Of a DNA stretch of 64,000 nucleotides, positions 1-7,215 are shown piece after piece. The stretch spans positions 248,001-312,000 of the forward strand of contig NZ_CP046051.1 in assembly GCF_013315815.1 (NCBI RefSeq). Direction: 5' to 3'. Both the position numbers and the translations under genes were made by a program. The DNA is from Caproicibacterium lactatifermentans (GTDB lineage Bacteria; Bacillota; Clostridia; Oscillospirales; Acutalibacteraceae). The stretch's first letter is position 1; each line of letters begins with the position of its first letter. A model generated the notes under the pieces. The model ran no database searches. It had not been told where the DNA came from and saw only the letters and a program-made list of their open reading frames with translations.

Positions 1-2
1 TT

Positions 3-287
3 GCGGCTACAGGATTTGGAGTGTACAAATTATTGAGCGGTAGAGAACCACAGAAATATAGTAGCAAATGGTTTGAAACAGTGTCAGATCAAGTGTTAAA
101 TACCGAGAGAGAAATTGTCAGAAAACAATATTGTTCTGCCGGTGACAATTTTTCAATGGCAGTTAGCTTGCAGAACTTGTTGCGTTTATTTGATTCCGCG
201 TTAAGCAAAAGAGCATGGGGAGATGAAATCCCGCATGGCCCGAGTTATCATAGAGAGCATGGATATAACTTATTCAAAAATGACTAA
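3..287 (+). CDS. Unknown protein, C-terminal part (runs off the left edge)
   Basis: The frame is open from the first complete codon of the window, so the true start probably lies to the left; the GTG at 21 is only an internal candidate. The visible 94 residues form a hydrophilic, mostly helical-looking protein ending in YHREHGYNLFKND. I do not recognise a named family. The ending resembles that of small proteins I have seen in clostridial mobile elements, but I cannot verify that. It belongs to the AT-rich segment that also holds several broken genes, so it may be accessory DNA. The stop at 285-287 is clean. Confidence 0.5.
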   Translation, partial: AATGFGVYKLLSGREPQKYSSKWFETVSDQVLNTEREIVRKQYCSAGDNFSMAVSLQNLLRLFDSALSKRAWGDEIPHGPSYHREHGYNLFKND

Positions 288-598
288 CTGCTTTAAATCT
301 ATTGGTGGATATGTCCTCGCAGACGAACTGGCACTAAAATCGGTAATTTTACATTTATTAACTAAAATTGGTTCGTTTTATACATACACGGAAAAACATC
401 AATCTCGTTCACTCAACTTCTGACCATGGACTTATTTCCGTGTATACACAAAACGCAAAATACAGCGGCGACTTATTTTCTTAACCTAATATTTGGTAAT
501 TTACATATAGGACATTAAACTCATGAGCTCGTTGCATGTTGAGTGCGTTGTATTGATAACAAAGGTTGAAAATAAGATGTGAAAGATTGGTGTAACAT
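288..598. other. AT-rich intergenic stretch with an 11-bp inverted repeat
   Basis: I see no convincing gene here. A 66-residue reading frame at 223-423 overlaps the preceding gene and has no ribosome binding site or recognisable sequence. A perfect 11-bp inverted repeat (ATACACGGAAA at 384-394, reverse complement at 435-445) could form a stem with a 40-base loop. No T-run follows, so it is not a normal terminator. Confidence 0.5.
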
Positions 599-901
599 AT
601 GAAAAAAGTAAAAATCATGGTGATGAAACAAACGATCTATTAAGATTTGATAGATCAATACGAAAATCCGATAAAGGATACCTGTGACATGAAAGTCGAA
701 CAAGTATACATTGCCAATGGCTGGGAAAAGCCAGATGGCATGTGTAACAGTGCATGGGAAAGTATGTCTGCTTTCGTCATGACTCTTGCTCACGGCTATG
801 ATGGCTGGATGAAGAATAAGAAGTCAGCTATGATTTCGTGTAATGACGGCTTCCGTCCAGTGAGCTTTTTGATTGAGACAATGGCTGAGGATGCGGAGTA
901 A
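599..901 (+). pseudogene. TIGR04076-family protein with an in-frame stop codon
   Basis: Reading from ATG 599 gives MKKVKIMVMKQTIY, then TAA at 641-643, then DLIDQYENPIKDTCDM in the same frame to a stop at 899-901. Both halves fit the small TIGR04076 family of unknown function: an N-terminal KKVKI strand and a C-terminal conserved block with a Trp-Met-Lys and a Cys-x-Asp-Gly-Phe-Arg-Pro-Val segment (here CNDGFRPVSF). Length without the stop is about 100 residues, close to the family's usual size. A single substitution at a GAA, CAA or AAA codon would explain the TAA. Re-initiation at TTG 647 could still give a fragment, but it would lack the first strand. Part of a decayed neighbourhood. Confidence 0.75.
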
Positions 902-947
902 CAGACAAATTTGAATTTAATTACATAGTACGAAGGGGAGAATCAAA

Positions 948-1710
948 ATGAAAAAAACTGGTTTATACTTGATCGAATTGATACAGATACCCATATTATC
1001 AGCGAATACCGCCATTGGGAGGAGACGCACTGCTATCTGCTTGAAGGTGAAGAACGGTGCTTACTCATCGACACAGGTCTTGGCATCTGCAATATTTCCG
1101 ATGAAGTGAAAAAGCTGACGGGCAAGCCGGTAATTGCTGTGGCGACACATATCCATTGGGATCATATCGGTGGACACAAATACTATCCGGAGTTCTACGC
1201 ACATGAGGCAGAACTAAACTGGCTGAACGGTGGATTTCCGCTGTCAATGGATACCATCCGCGGTATGGTTATAGACCGTTGCGACTTACCGGAATGTTAT
1301 GATGTCAGCACTTATAAGCTCTTTCAGGGAATACCAACGCGGGTACTACATGACGGTGACACCATCGATTTGGGTGGGCGTGTAATCACTGCACTGCATA
1401 CGCCGGGACATTGCCTGGGCATTTATGTTTTTGGGAACCACAACGTGGATACTTATTTACCGGCGATCTTGTCTACAAGGATACGTTGTTTGCGTACTAC
1501 CCTTCCACCGACCCGCAGGCATATCTCACTTCGCTTGAAAAAATTGCGATACTACCCGTGAAAAAAGTATTTCCGGCTCATCACAGTCTGGACATTCAGC
1601 CAGAGATTCTGACCTGTATGCGAGACGCTTTCCGCCAGTTGAAAGACGTTGGCGACCTACATCACGGCAGCGGCACCTTTGATTACGGCGATTGGGCTGT
1701 CTGGCTGTGA
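948..1710 (+). pseudogene. MBL-fold metallo-hydrolase, broken by two frameshifts
   Basis: The product would be about 253 residues. ATG 948 follows a GGGGAG site, but the run of seven A after it throws the ATG out of frame with the protein that follows (NWFILDRIDTDTHIISEYRH). The zinc motif THIHWDHIGGH is intact near residue 65. A second shift occurs near 1410, where HTPGH is followed in the +1 frame by PGHLCFWEPQRGYLFTGDLV, as if one base of a Ser codon were missing. The last part (FTGDL, then FPAHHSLDI) has the second metal-site Asp and a later His. Each half alone is open, so the family is clear, but no single frame gives a complete enzyme. Substrate unknown. Confidence 0.8.
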
Positions 1711-1712
1711 TG

Positions 1713-1757
1713 ATATAAATTCCAACTTAAGGGTGATTATTATAAATAGTAAATTTG
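1713..1757 (+). repeat. Intergenic repeat, copy 1
   Basis: This 45-base AT-rich sequence begins three bases after the MBL stop codon. It matches 2606-2649 closely over its whole length (shared blocks TTCCAA, TTAAGG, ATAAATAGTAA, TTTG), and its first third matches 3422-3440. No protein is encoded. Confidence 0.6.
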
Positions 1758-1816
1758 AAAATAAAGATTATCTATATTAGTCATATAATAGTCGAAAGAA
1801 ACGGGGTAGTAAAGAT

Positions 1817-2578
1817 ATATTAGGGATATATTTTAGCGGAACAGGTAACACAAAGCATTGTATTGAACTGTTCATAAAAGAATTTGACGCAGCAGCGAAA
1901 TGTATTTCAATTGAAGATGCGAGGGTCTTAGACGAAATCCATAAAAGTGATTTTATTGTTCTAGCGTATCCTATTTATTTTAGCAATTTACCTAAAATAG
2001 TGAGAGATTTTATTTTGCAAAATAAAACCAAATTCATGGGTAAAAAAGTTTTTATCATTGCAACTATGGGTTTGTTTAGTGGTGATGGAACAGGTTGCAG
2101 CGCAAGGTTACTTGCTAAGTGTGGTGCTGAGATTGTTGGCGGGCTTCATTTAAAAATGCCTGATTGTATAGGTGATGAAAAAGCATTAAAGAAAACAATA
2201 GAGGAAAATAAAATTATTGTAAAGCAAGCGTATATAAAAATAAAAAAGTCTGCAAATAGCCTAAAAAATGGGCATGCAACACAAGAGGGGATTGGTTTTC
2301 TCTATCATATTGCAGGTCTTTTCGGTCAAAGGATCTGGTTTTATGGCAAAACAAAAAATTATTCAGATAAGTTGAAAATCAATACTGAAAAATGTATCGG
2401 CTGTGGGATTTGTACGCAACTATGCCCTATGAAAAACTTATCTATTGTAGATGGTAGAGCTGTACAAAATGGAAGATGTACTATGTGCTATCGGTGTATA
2501 AGCAATTGTCCTCAACAAGCAATTGCTCTGTTAGGGAAAAATCTATATGAGCAATGCAAAATAGAGAAATATATTTGA
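1817..2578 (+). pseudogene. EFR1-type flavodoxin/ferredoxin protein lacking a start codon
   Basis: The frame is open from 1781 and the protein sequence is recognisable from about 1823: the flavodoxin FMN phosphate loop (YFSGTGNTKH), then AYPIYFSNLPKIVRDFI, and a C-terminal pair of [4Fe-4S] ferredoxin motifs (CIGCGICTQLCPM and CTMCYRCISNCP). Total length of about 254 residues suits the EFrodoxin (EFR1) family of anaerobes, proposed electron carriers. No ATG, GTG or TTG exists in frame upstream of the phosphate loop. The first possible start is GTG 2000, which would remove the loop. Either the start was mutated (ATA at 1817 is a candidate) or a non-standard start is used. The rest is intact. 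Confidence 0.7.
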
Positions 2579-2605
2579 TGAACAAAATAAGCATAATGGG
2601 GAACT

Positions 2606-2649
2606 GATAAACTTCCAATTTAAGGTTGAGTATAATAAATAGTAATTTG
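2606..2649 (+). repeat. Intergenic repeat, copy 2
   Basis: Near-copy of 1713-1757, placed between the EFR1-type gene and the GNAT-YoaP gene. It ends just before the AGAGGAGGGG ribosome binding site of the next gene. Confidence 0.6.
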
Positions 2650-2665
2650 TAGAGGAGGGGTTACA

Positions 2666-3427
2666 GTGGAACTTGTAAAGATAACACATGAGAATCTTGA
2701 AATGGAACACATTTGTTGTGCTATTGCAAATAATAAAGATAGTCAAGTAATGTCAAAAAAATCTTGGTTGAAAGAAAGGTTGGACGAGGGACTTGTTTTT
2801 TTAAAGTGTGATGTTAGAGGAAAATGCTTTATTGAGTATATCCCTGCTGAATATGCTTGGGTACCGATTGAAGCGGACGGTTATATGTATATTGACTGTC
2901 TGTGGGTATCGGGGCAATTCAAAGGACACGGGTATTCTAATGTTCTCTTGGATGAATGTATAAAAGACAGCAAGGAAAAAAGTAAAAAAGGACTTGTTAT
3001 ATTATCTTCAAAAAAGAAAATGGGATTTCTTTCAGACCCTAAATATATGAAATACAAAGGTTTTGAAACCGTGGATAACGCAAATTCATATTTTGAGCTG
3101 ATGTATCTACCATTCAGCAATGACGCTGAAAAGCCACAGTTCAAACAACATTTAAAAGAAACAAAACATAATGATTTACAGAATGGCTTCACGTTATACT
3201 ATACAAGCCAATGCCCTTTTACAGCTAAGTATGTTCCGCTTCTTGAAGAAATAGCGAAAAAGAGAAGTGTAGATTTTCAAGCGGTTCATATTCTTACAAG
3301 AGAGCAGGCACAAAATGCTCCTGCTCCATTTACGACATTCTCTTTGTTTTACAATGGCGAATTTGTTACCCACGAGATATTGTCAGAAAAGAAATTTGAA
3401 AAAATCCTTGCGAGCAAAGGGTTATAA
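2666..3427 (+). CDS. GNAT acetyltransferase with C-terminal YoaP-like domain
   Basis: 253 residues. The start is GTG 2666, with a strong AGGAGGGG site at 2653-2660. The N-terminal half is a GNAT fold: the stretch around VSGQFKGHGYSNVLLDECI (about residues 80-100) is the acetyl-CoA binding motif A (Q/R-x-x-G-x-G). The C-terminal part (about 185-253) is thioredoxin-like: YYTSQCPFTAKYVPLLEE has a CxxT site in place of CxxC, and APFTTFSLFYNGEFVTHEI is typical of YoaP-type proteins. It is the only complete gene of the AT-rich segment. Substrate unknown; the family assignment is fairly sure. Confidence 0.8.
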   Translation: MELVKITHENLEMEHICCAIANNKDSQVMSKKSWLKERLDEGLVFLKCDVRGKCFIEYIPAEYAWVPIEADGYMYIDCLWVSGQFKGHGYSNVLLDECIKDSKEKSKKGLVILSSKKKMGFLSDPKYMKYKGFETVDNANSYFELMYLPFSNDAEKPQFKQHLKETKHNDLQNGFTLYYTSQCPFTAKYVPLLEEIAKKRSVDFQAVHILTREQAQNAPAPFTTFSLFYNGEFVTHEILSEKKFEKILASKGL

Positions 3428-3440
3428 ATTCCAATTTATC
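3422..3440 (+). repeat. Intergenic repeat, partial copy 3
   Basis: ATAAATTCCAATTTA just at the end of the GNAT-YoaP gene repeats the first part of the sequences at 1713 and 2606. The similarity then stops. Short, so the weakest of the three. Confidence 0.4.
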
Positions 3441-3525
3441 GACCGTATCTACCAAACAGGCAAAAAATGTGGACTGTATCTACCAAACCAATAGGTTGAA
3501 AATGTGCGGTTGTTGTAATTAAAAA

Positions 3526-3586
3526 AATCCAGACGAGCCATATCGAGACGGTCGTGCTGTTGGAAAAGGCTAAAAAGGCAAATTAA
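3526..3586 (+). pseudogene. Possible C-terminal remnant of an RlmD/RumA-type methyltransferase
   Basis: The frame reads IQTSHIETVVLLEKAKKAN then stop. The block T-S-H-I/V-E-T-V-V-L-L is the usual ending of 23S rRNA (uracil-5-)-methyltransferases of the RlmD/RumA family, where it follows an M-F-P motif. Nothing upstream continues the family in any frame that I can see. A 20-residue match is short, so this is tentative. Confidence 0.35.
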
Positions 3587-3757
3587 TATAGCTCTGACTG
3601 ATTGTTACCTCACAGTATAGCTAGATACGTTAAAAAGAGAACAAATATGGGAAAATGATGGATATCAAATGAATTGCCAGTACATCGATGTTCATAATCT
3701 AATTGTTACGTCGAACTAACCGGGTATCTTTTTGCTTCAAATTAGGAGATTGCAGTC

Positions 3758-3875
3758 TTTTTTGATAAAATTATAAATAACAATTCGCATTTAGAAAAAT
3801 ACAGAGAAAACATTATATGCATACAAAATGGTCGAAGGTGCGCTTTTACATAGGTTTGGCAATTTTATCAAAAAA
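3758..3875. repeat. 118-bp segment bounded by perfect 15-bp inverted repeats
   Basis: TTTTTTGATAAAATT at 3758-3772 is the exact reverse complement of 3861-3875. The 88 bases between are AT-rich and non-coding. The right repeat ends three bases before the -35 box of the antiterminator promoter. It could be the remnant of a miniature inverted-repeat element or a long-range hairpin. I see no clear target-site duplication. Confidence 0.55.
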
Positions 3876-3878
3876 TCA

Positions 3879-3906
3879 TTGACATATATCTATAAACTGT
3901 GATAAT
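3879..3906 (+). promoter_or_regulatory. Sigma-A promoter of the antiterminator gene
   Basis: A perfect TTGACA -35 box, a 16-base spacer and GATAAT as -10. The transcript would have a leader of about 70 bases, containing an AGCGCC/GGCGCT stem (3927-3961), before ATG 3984. Confidence 0.75.
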
Positions 3907-3983
3907 ATAAATAATCAAAGAGCAAGAGCGCCGCAGTAACTTTTCAGCAGCGCCAGGCGCTATTTTCAGGGAAGGCTGTGCTT

Positions 3984-4844
3984 ATGCGCTTTCGCATTAA
4001 AAAGGTCATCAATAATAATATCCTGTGTGTGACCGACGCGGATGGCAGTGAAATGATTGTTACAGGTCGTGGATTGGGATTTGGGCACAAGGTTGGTGAA
4101 CAGGTCGATTCTGCTTCTGTACAAAAGACATATCGTATGACCAACCCTACCGTTCAGCAGAAGCTGCTTGATTTGCTGGAGCAAATTCCATATGAACATT
4201 TTCTCCTAACAGATGAGCTGGTGGGGGAGATTCGCAAAAGAATTTCCTATCCTCTGAACGAAAGCCTTTTGATTACATTAGCTGACCATATCAACTTTGC
4301 CATTAAGCGGCAGAAACAGGGGCTGCTTTATAAAAACCCACTTCTGGAACCAATCCGGGAATGCTATCCGGAAGAGTTTAAAATGGGAAGATATTGCATC
4401 AAACGCATAAAGGAAAAGCTGTCAGTTTCTCTGCCGGAAGATGAAGCAGGCTTTATTGCACTGCATATTGTCAATGCGGAACTGAATACCTCTATGAGTG
4501 TGATGAATGACATTACCCGATTTGTAGACGGGTGCATAAAAGTCATTGAGTCTTATTATGGAAAAAAATTTGACCATACTTCACTGGCATTCAGTCGTCT
4601 GGCAGTGCATCTTCGCTTTTTTGCACAGCGGCTGTTCCAAAACGGACAGGACAGCGGCAAAGAAGAGTATGACAAGAAGTTTCGGTCACTGATTGCACGT
4701 AACTGCAAAGAACATTATCAATGTGCGGAGACAGTTGCAGCTTATGCTGAAAATGTCTGGCATAAAAAGGTTTCCGATGAAGAAATCCTTTTTATGGCCA
4801 TTCATCTAAAACGAGTTAATTTATCAGAACAACATTCTGATTAG
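3984..4844 (+). CDS. BglG/LicT-family transcriptional antiterminator (GlcT-like)
   Basis: 286 residues. ATG 3984 is preferred over GTG 3978 because the AGGGAAGG site (3968-3975) is then properly spaced and the protein starts like its relatives (MRFRIKKVINNNILC). Residues 1-60 are the CAT RNA-binding domain, followed by two PTS-regulation domains (PRD1 about 65-170, PRD2 about 175-286) with conserved His residues (for example LADHINFAIKR and MAIHLKR) that PTS proteins phosphorylate. The dimer binds a nascent-RNA target and prevents termination. Such a target overlapping a terminator lies directly downstream, before the EIICBA gene, so this protein almost certainly controls that gene. The choice between GlcT and LicT is not settled; the neighbour favours GlcT. 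Confidence 0.92.
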   Translation: MRFRIKKVINNNILCVTDADGSEMIVTGRGLGFGHKVGEQVDSASVQKTYRMTNPTVQQKLLDLLEQIPYEHFLLTDELVGEIRKRISYPLNESLLITLADHINFAIKRQKQGLLYKNPLLEPIRECYPEEFKMGRYCIKRIKEKLSVSLPEDEAGFIALHIVNAELNTSMSVMNDITRFVDGCIKVIESYYGKKFDHTSLAFSRLAVHLRFFAQRLFQNGQDSGKEEYDKKFRSLIARNCKEHYQCAETVAAYAENVWHKKVSDEEILFMAIHLKRVNLSEQHSD

Positions 4845-4863
4845 ATACAATTTATATTCTTTT

Positions 4864-4891
4864 GGGATAGTTACCATGTCGGGCTAAACCC
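4864..4891 (+). promoter_or_regulatory. Ribonucleic antiterminator (RAT) target
   Basis: The 28-base sequence starts GGGATAGTTACC and ends GGGCTAAACCC. It has the spacing and key bases of the imperfect hairpin bound by LicT/SacT/GlcT proteins. Its last six bases (AAACCC) are also the first bases of the terminator stem that follows, so forming one structure excludes the other. Confidence 0.82.
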
Positions 4892-4946
4892 ATATTTTAC
4901 AGGATACAAGATTACACTTGTATTCTGTGAGATATGGGTTTTTTAT
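4886..4946 (+). terminator. Regulated intrinsic terminator upstream of EIICBA
   Basis: A long stem pairs AAACCCATAT at 4886 with ATATGGGTTT near 4932-4941, extended by an inner ACAAG/CTTGT stem. A run of T follows. It overlaps the RAT, so this is the conditional terminator of the PTS gene. Confidence 0.85.
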
Positions 4947-5033
4947 ATGTCCTTTTTCGGTCCGGCCAGCTGAAAAAGGGTAGGAAGAATAAAAATTTCA
5001 AATCTATGTATTATTAGGGAAGGAGTTTTACGA

Positions 5034-7148
5034 ATGAAGAAAGAACACAAAGTCTTTGGAGTTCTGCAGCGGGTTGGCAGGTCCTTTATGCTGCCGCTTG
5101 CACTGCTCCCAATCGCAGGTTTGCTGCTGGGAATCGGCAGTTCTTTTACAAACGAAACCATGTTGGCGGCCTATGGCCTTAGCCATGTGATATACAAAGG
5201 CGGTGCTCTCTACACCATACTGGATATCATGAGCAAAACAGGAAGTGCAGTATTTAATAACCTGCCGCTGCTGTTTGCAATTGGTGTTTCTATCGGTATG
5301 GCAAAAAAAGAGAAGGCCGTTGCGGCCCTTTCCAGTGCAGTTGCTTATTTGATTATGAACACAGCGATTAGCACACTGATTACGGCCAAAGGCGGTGTCA
5401 GTGCAATGCCGGCCAACTCAACTATTTCTGTATTGGGTATTACTACTTTGCAGATGGGTGTTTTCGGCGGTATTATTGTTGGTCTTGGTGTTGCCGCTCT
5501 GCATAACCGTTTCTATGAGATTCAGCTGCCACAGGTACTGTCTTTCTTTGGCGGCACTCATTTTATACCGATTATTTCATCTGTTACATTTTTGCTTGTC
5601 GGCATATTGATGTTCTTTGTCTGGCCCATTATCCAGACTGGAATTGCCGCGCTTGGCAGTTTGGTGTTAGGTTCCGGCTATCTCGGGACATGGATTTATG
5701 GTGTGATTGAGCGCGCTTTAATTCCGTTTGGTTTGCATCATGTATTTTACCTGCCGTTCTGGCAGACAGCTGTCGGCGGCACAGCTACCATTGACGGCAA
5801 TGTCGTTTCTGGTGCTCAGAATATTTTCTTTGCAGAGCTTGCTTCTAAGTCAACACAACAGTTTTCCGTTTCCGCGACGCGCTTTATGTCCGGAAAATTC
5901 CCGCTTATGATTTTTGGGTTACCTGGTGCGGCGCTTGCCATGTACAAATGTGCCCGCAAAGATAAACGGAAGGAAGTAGGAGGACTGCTTCTTTCCGCAG
6001 CGCTCACATCTATGCTGACAGGCATTACAGAACCAATCGAGTTTACTTTCCTGTTTGTAGCAACGCCGCTGTATGCAGTTCACTGTGTACTGGCAGGTGC
6101 TTCCTATATGTTGATGCACATACTGAATGTTGGTGTCGGAATGACTTTTTCCGGCGGACTGATTGATTTGACACTGTTCGGAATTATGCAGGGAAATGCC
6201 AAAACACATTGGATTTGGGTAATTATTATTGGTATCGCTTATTTCTTCCTGTATTACTTCCTTTTCCGGTTCATGATTCGGAAATTCAACTATAAAACAC
6301 CGGGCCGTGACGACGATGCAGAAGTCAAACTTTACACCCGTGCAGATGTGGATGAGAAGAGAAAATCTCAAAAGTCCGGCGGTGACGCTGTCAGTGCACT
6401 GATTCTGCGCGGCCTTGGTGGGAAAACGAATCTTGTCGATTTGGACAGCTGTGCAACACGCCTGCGTGTGACCGTTTCGGACAGCAGCAAAGTGGACCAG
6501 TCCCTGCTGAAACAGAGCGGAGCGTCCGGTGTTATTTGCAGGGGAGACGGCATTCAGGTCGTTTATGGACCACAGGTATCCGTTATTAAGTCCAAGCTGG
6601 AAGACTATATGGATACACCAGAATCTGACCAGCCAGATGCTGGTGCATCGCCCGTTGCTGCGAAAGCGGAAAAAGTTTCTGGTACCAAAAAGAAAGATGT
6701 GATGCTTAGCGCATGCATGAATGGCACCGCTACGCCGATAGAAAAGGTAAACGATGAGGCATTTGCAAGCTGTGTCCTTGGCAAAGGCGCTGCGATTGAA
6801 CCAGCAGATGGCTGCCTGTATGCACCGGCAGATGGTACAATTTCTACTTTGTTCGATACAAAGCATGCGGTTGGCATGACCACAGACGACGGTGCAGAAG
6901 TATTGATGCACATAGGCATTGATACCGTCAAACTTGATGGCAAATATTATGAATATCATGTTCGTAAAGATGAAAAAGTCCATAAAGGTGATTTGCTGGT
7001 AACCTTTGACCTGGAAGCAGTCAAAGCCGCAGGCTATCAGACAACGACGCCGGTTATTGTCTGTAATACGGACGATTATCAGTCTGTACAGTTAGCAGCA
7101 TCAGGCAATGTGAAAGTAGGGGACGATTTTCTACAGCTGAAGGCGTAA
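5034..7148 (+). CDS. PTS glucose-family EIICBA permease
   Basis: 704 residues in domain order IIC-IIB-IIA. Residues 1-410 are hydrophobic and form the sugar channel, with the conserved ITEPIEFTFLF segment near 335. IIB follows at about 445-530, with phosphocysteine C473 in LDSCATRLRV. IIA lies at about 560-700, with phospho-acceptor H626 in VLMHIGIDTVKLDG. It imports and phosphorylates a hexose, probably glucose (N-acetylglucosamine or maltose cannot be excluded), with phosphate coming from Enzyme I and HPr. ATG 5034 follows GGGAAGGAG. Expression depends on the RAT/terminator switch at 4864-4946 and the antiterminator just upstream. No HPr gene is in the window, and the only Enzyme I sequence is the partial one at 57705. 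Confidence 0.93.
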   Translation: MKKEHKVFGVLQRVGRSFMLPLALLPIAGLLLGIGSSFTNETMLAAYGLSHVIYKGGALYTILDIMSKTGSAVFNNLPLLFAIGVSIGMAKKEKAVAALSSAVAYLIMNTAISTLITAKGGVSAMPANSTISVLGITTLQMGVFGGIIVGLGVAALHNRFYEIQLPQVLSFFGGTHFIPIISSVTFLLVGILMFFVWPIIQTGIAALGSLVLGSGYLGTWIYGVIERALIPFGLHHVFYLPFWQTAVGGTATIDGNVVSGAQNIFFAELASKSTQQFSVSATRFMSGKFPLMIFGLPGAALAMYKCARKDKRKEVGGLLLSAALTSMLTGITEPIEFTFLFVATPLYAVHCVLAGASYMLMHILNVGVGMTFSGGLIDLTLFGIMQGNAKTHWIWVIIIGIAYFFLYYFLFRFMIRKFNYKTPGRDDDAEVKLYTRADVDEKRKSQKSGGDAVSALILRGLGGKTNLVDLDSCATRLRVTVSDSSKVDQSLLKQSGASGVICRGDGIQVVYGPQVSVIKSKLEDYMDTPESDQPDAGASPVAAKAEKVSGTKKKDVMLSACMNGTATPIEKVNDEAFASCVLGKGAAIEPADGCLYAPADGTISTLFDTKHAVGMTTDDGAEVLMHIGIDTVKLDGKYYEYHVRKDEKVHKGDLLVTFDLEAVKAAGYQTTTPVIVCNTDDYQSVQLAASGNVKVGDDFLQLKA

Positions 7149-7170
7149 AAATCTTAAACAAGACCGTAAA

Positions 7171-7206
7171 AAGCCTGCACGCTCTAAAAGAGCGGCAGGC
7201 TTTTTG
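7171..7206 (+). terminator. Intrinsic terminator after EIICBA
   Basis: GCCTGC/GCAGGC with an inner GCTCT/AGAGC stem, followed by TTTTT. It lies 20 bases after the stop. The converging minus-strand gene ends at 7216. Confidence 0.85.
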
Positions 7207-7215
7207 CTGTTACAC

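Larger units (their letters stand above)
3428..3983. other. Long intergenic stretch with direct and inverted repeats
   Basis: About 550 bases without an intact gene. From left to right it holds a 13-base direct repeat (GTATCTACCAAAC at 3445 and 3476), a possible gene tail ending at 3586, AT-rich sequence without recognisable coding, a pair of 15-base inverted repeats (3758 and 3861), the promoter of the antiterminator gene and its leader. Confidence 0.6.

Noticed and set aside
223..423. A 66-codon plus-strand frame overlapping the first gene
   Set aside because: No ribosome binding site, overlaps a better frame by 65 bases and ends inside an inverted repeat; no family resemblance.
384..445. 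11-bp inverted repeat as a terminator
   Set aside because: The loop is 40 bases and no T-run follows either arm, so normal intrinsic termination is unlikely.
5919..6983. A 354-codon minus-strand frame opposite the EIICBA gene
   Set aside because: It is the complement of the clearly coding IIC/IIB/IIA frame, with no ribosome binding site and a composition rich in Cys, His and Phe typical of antisense frames.
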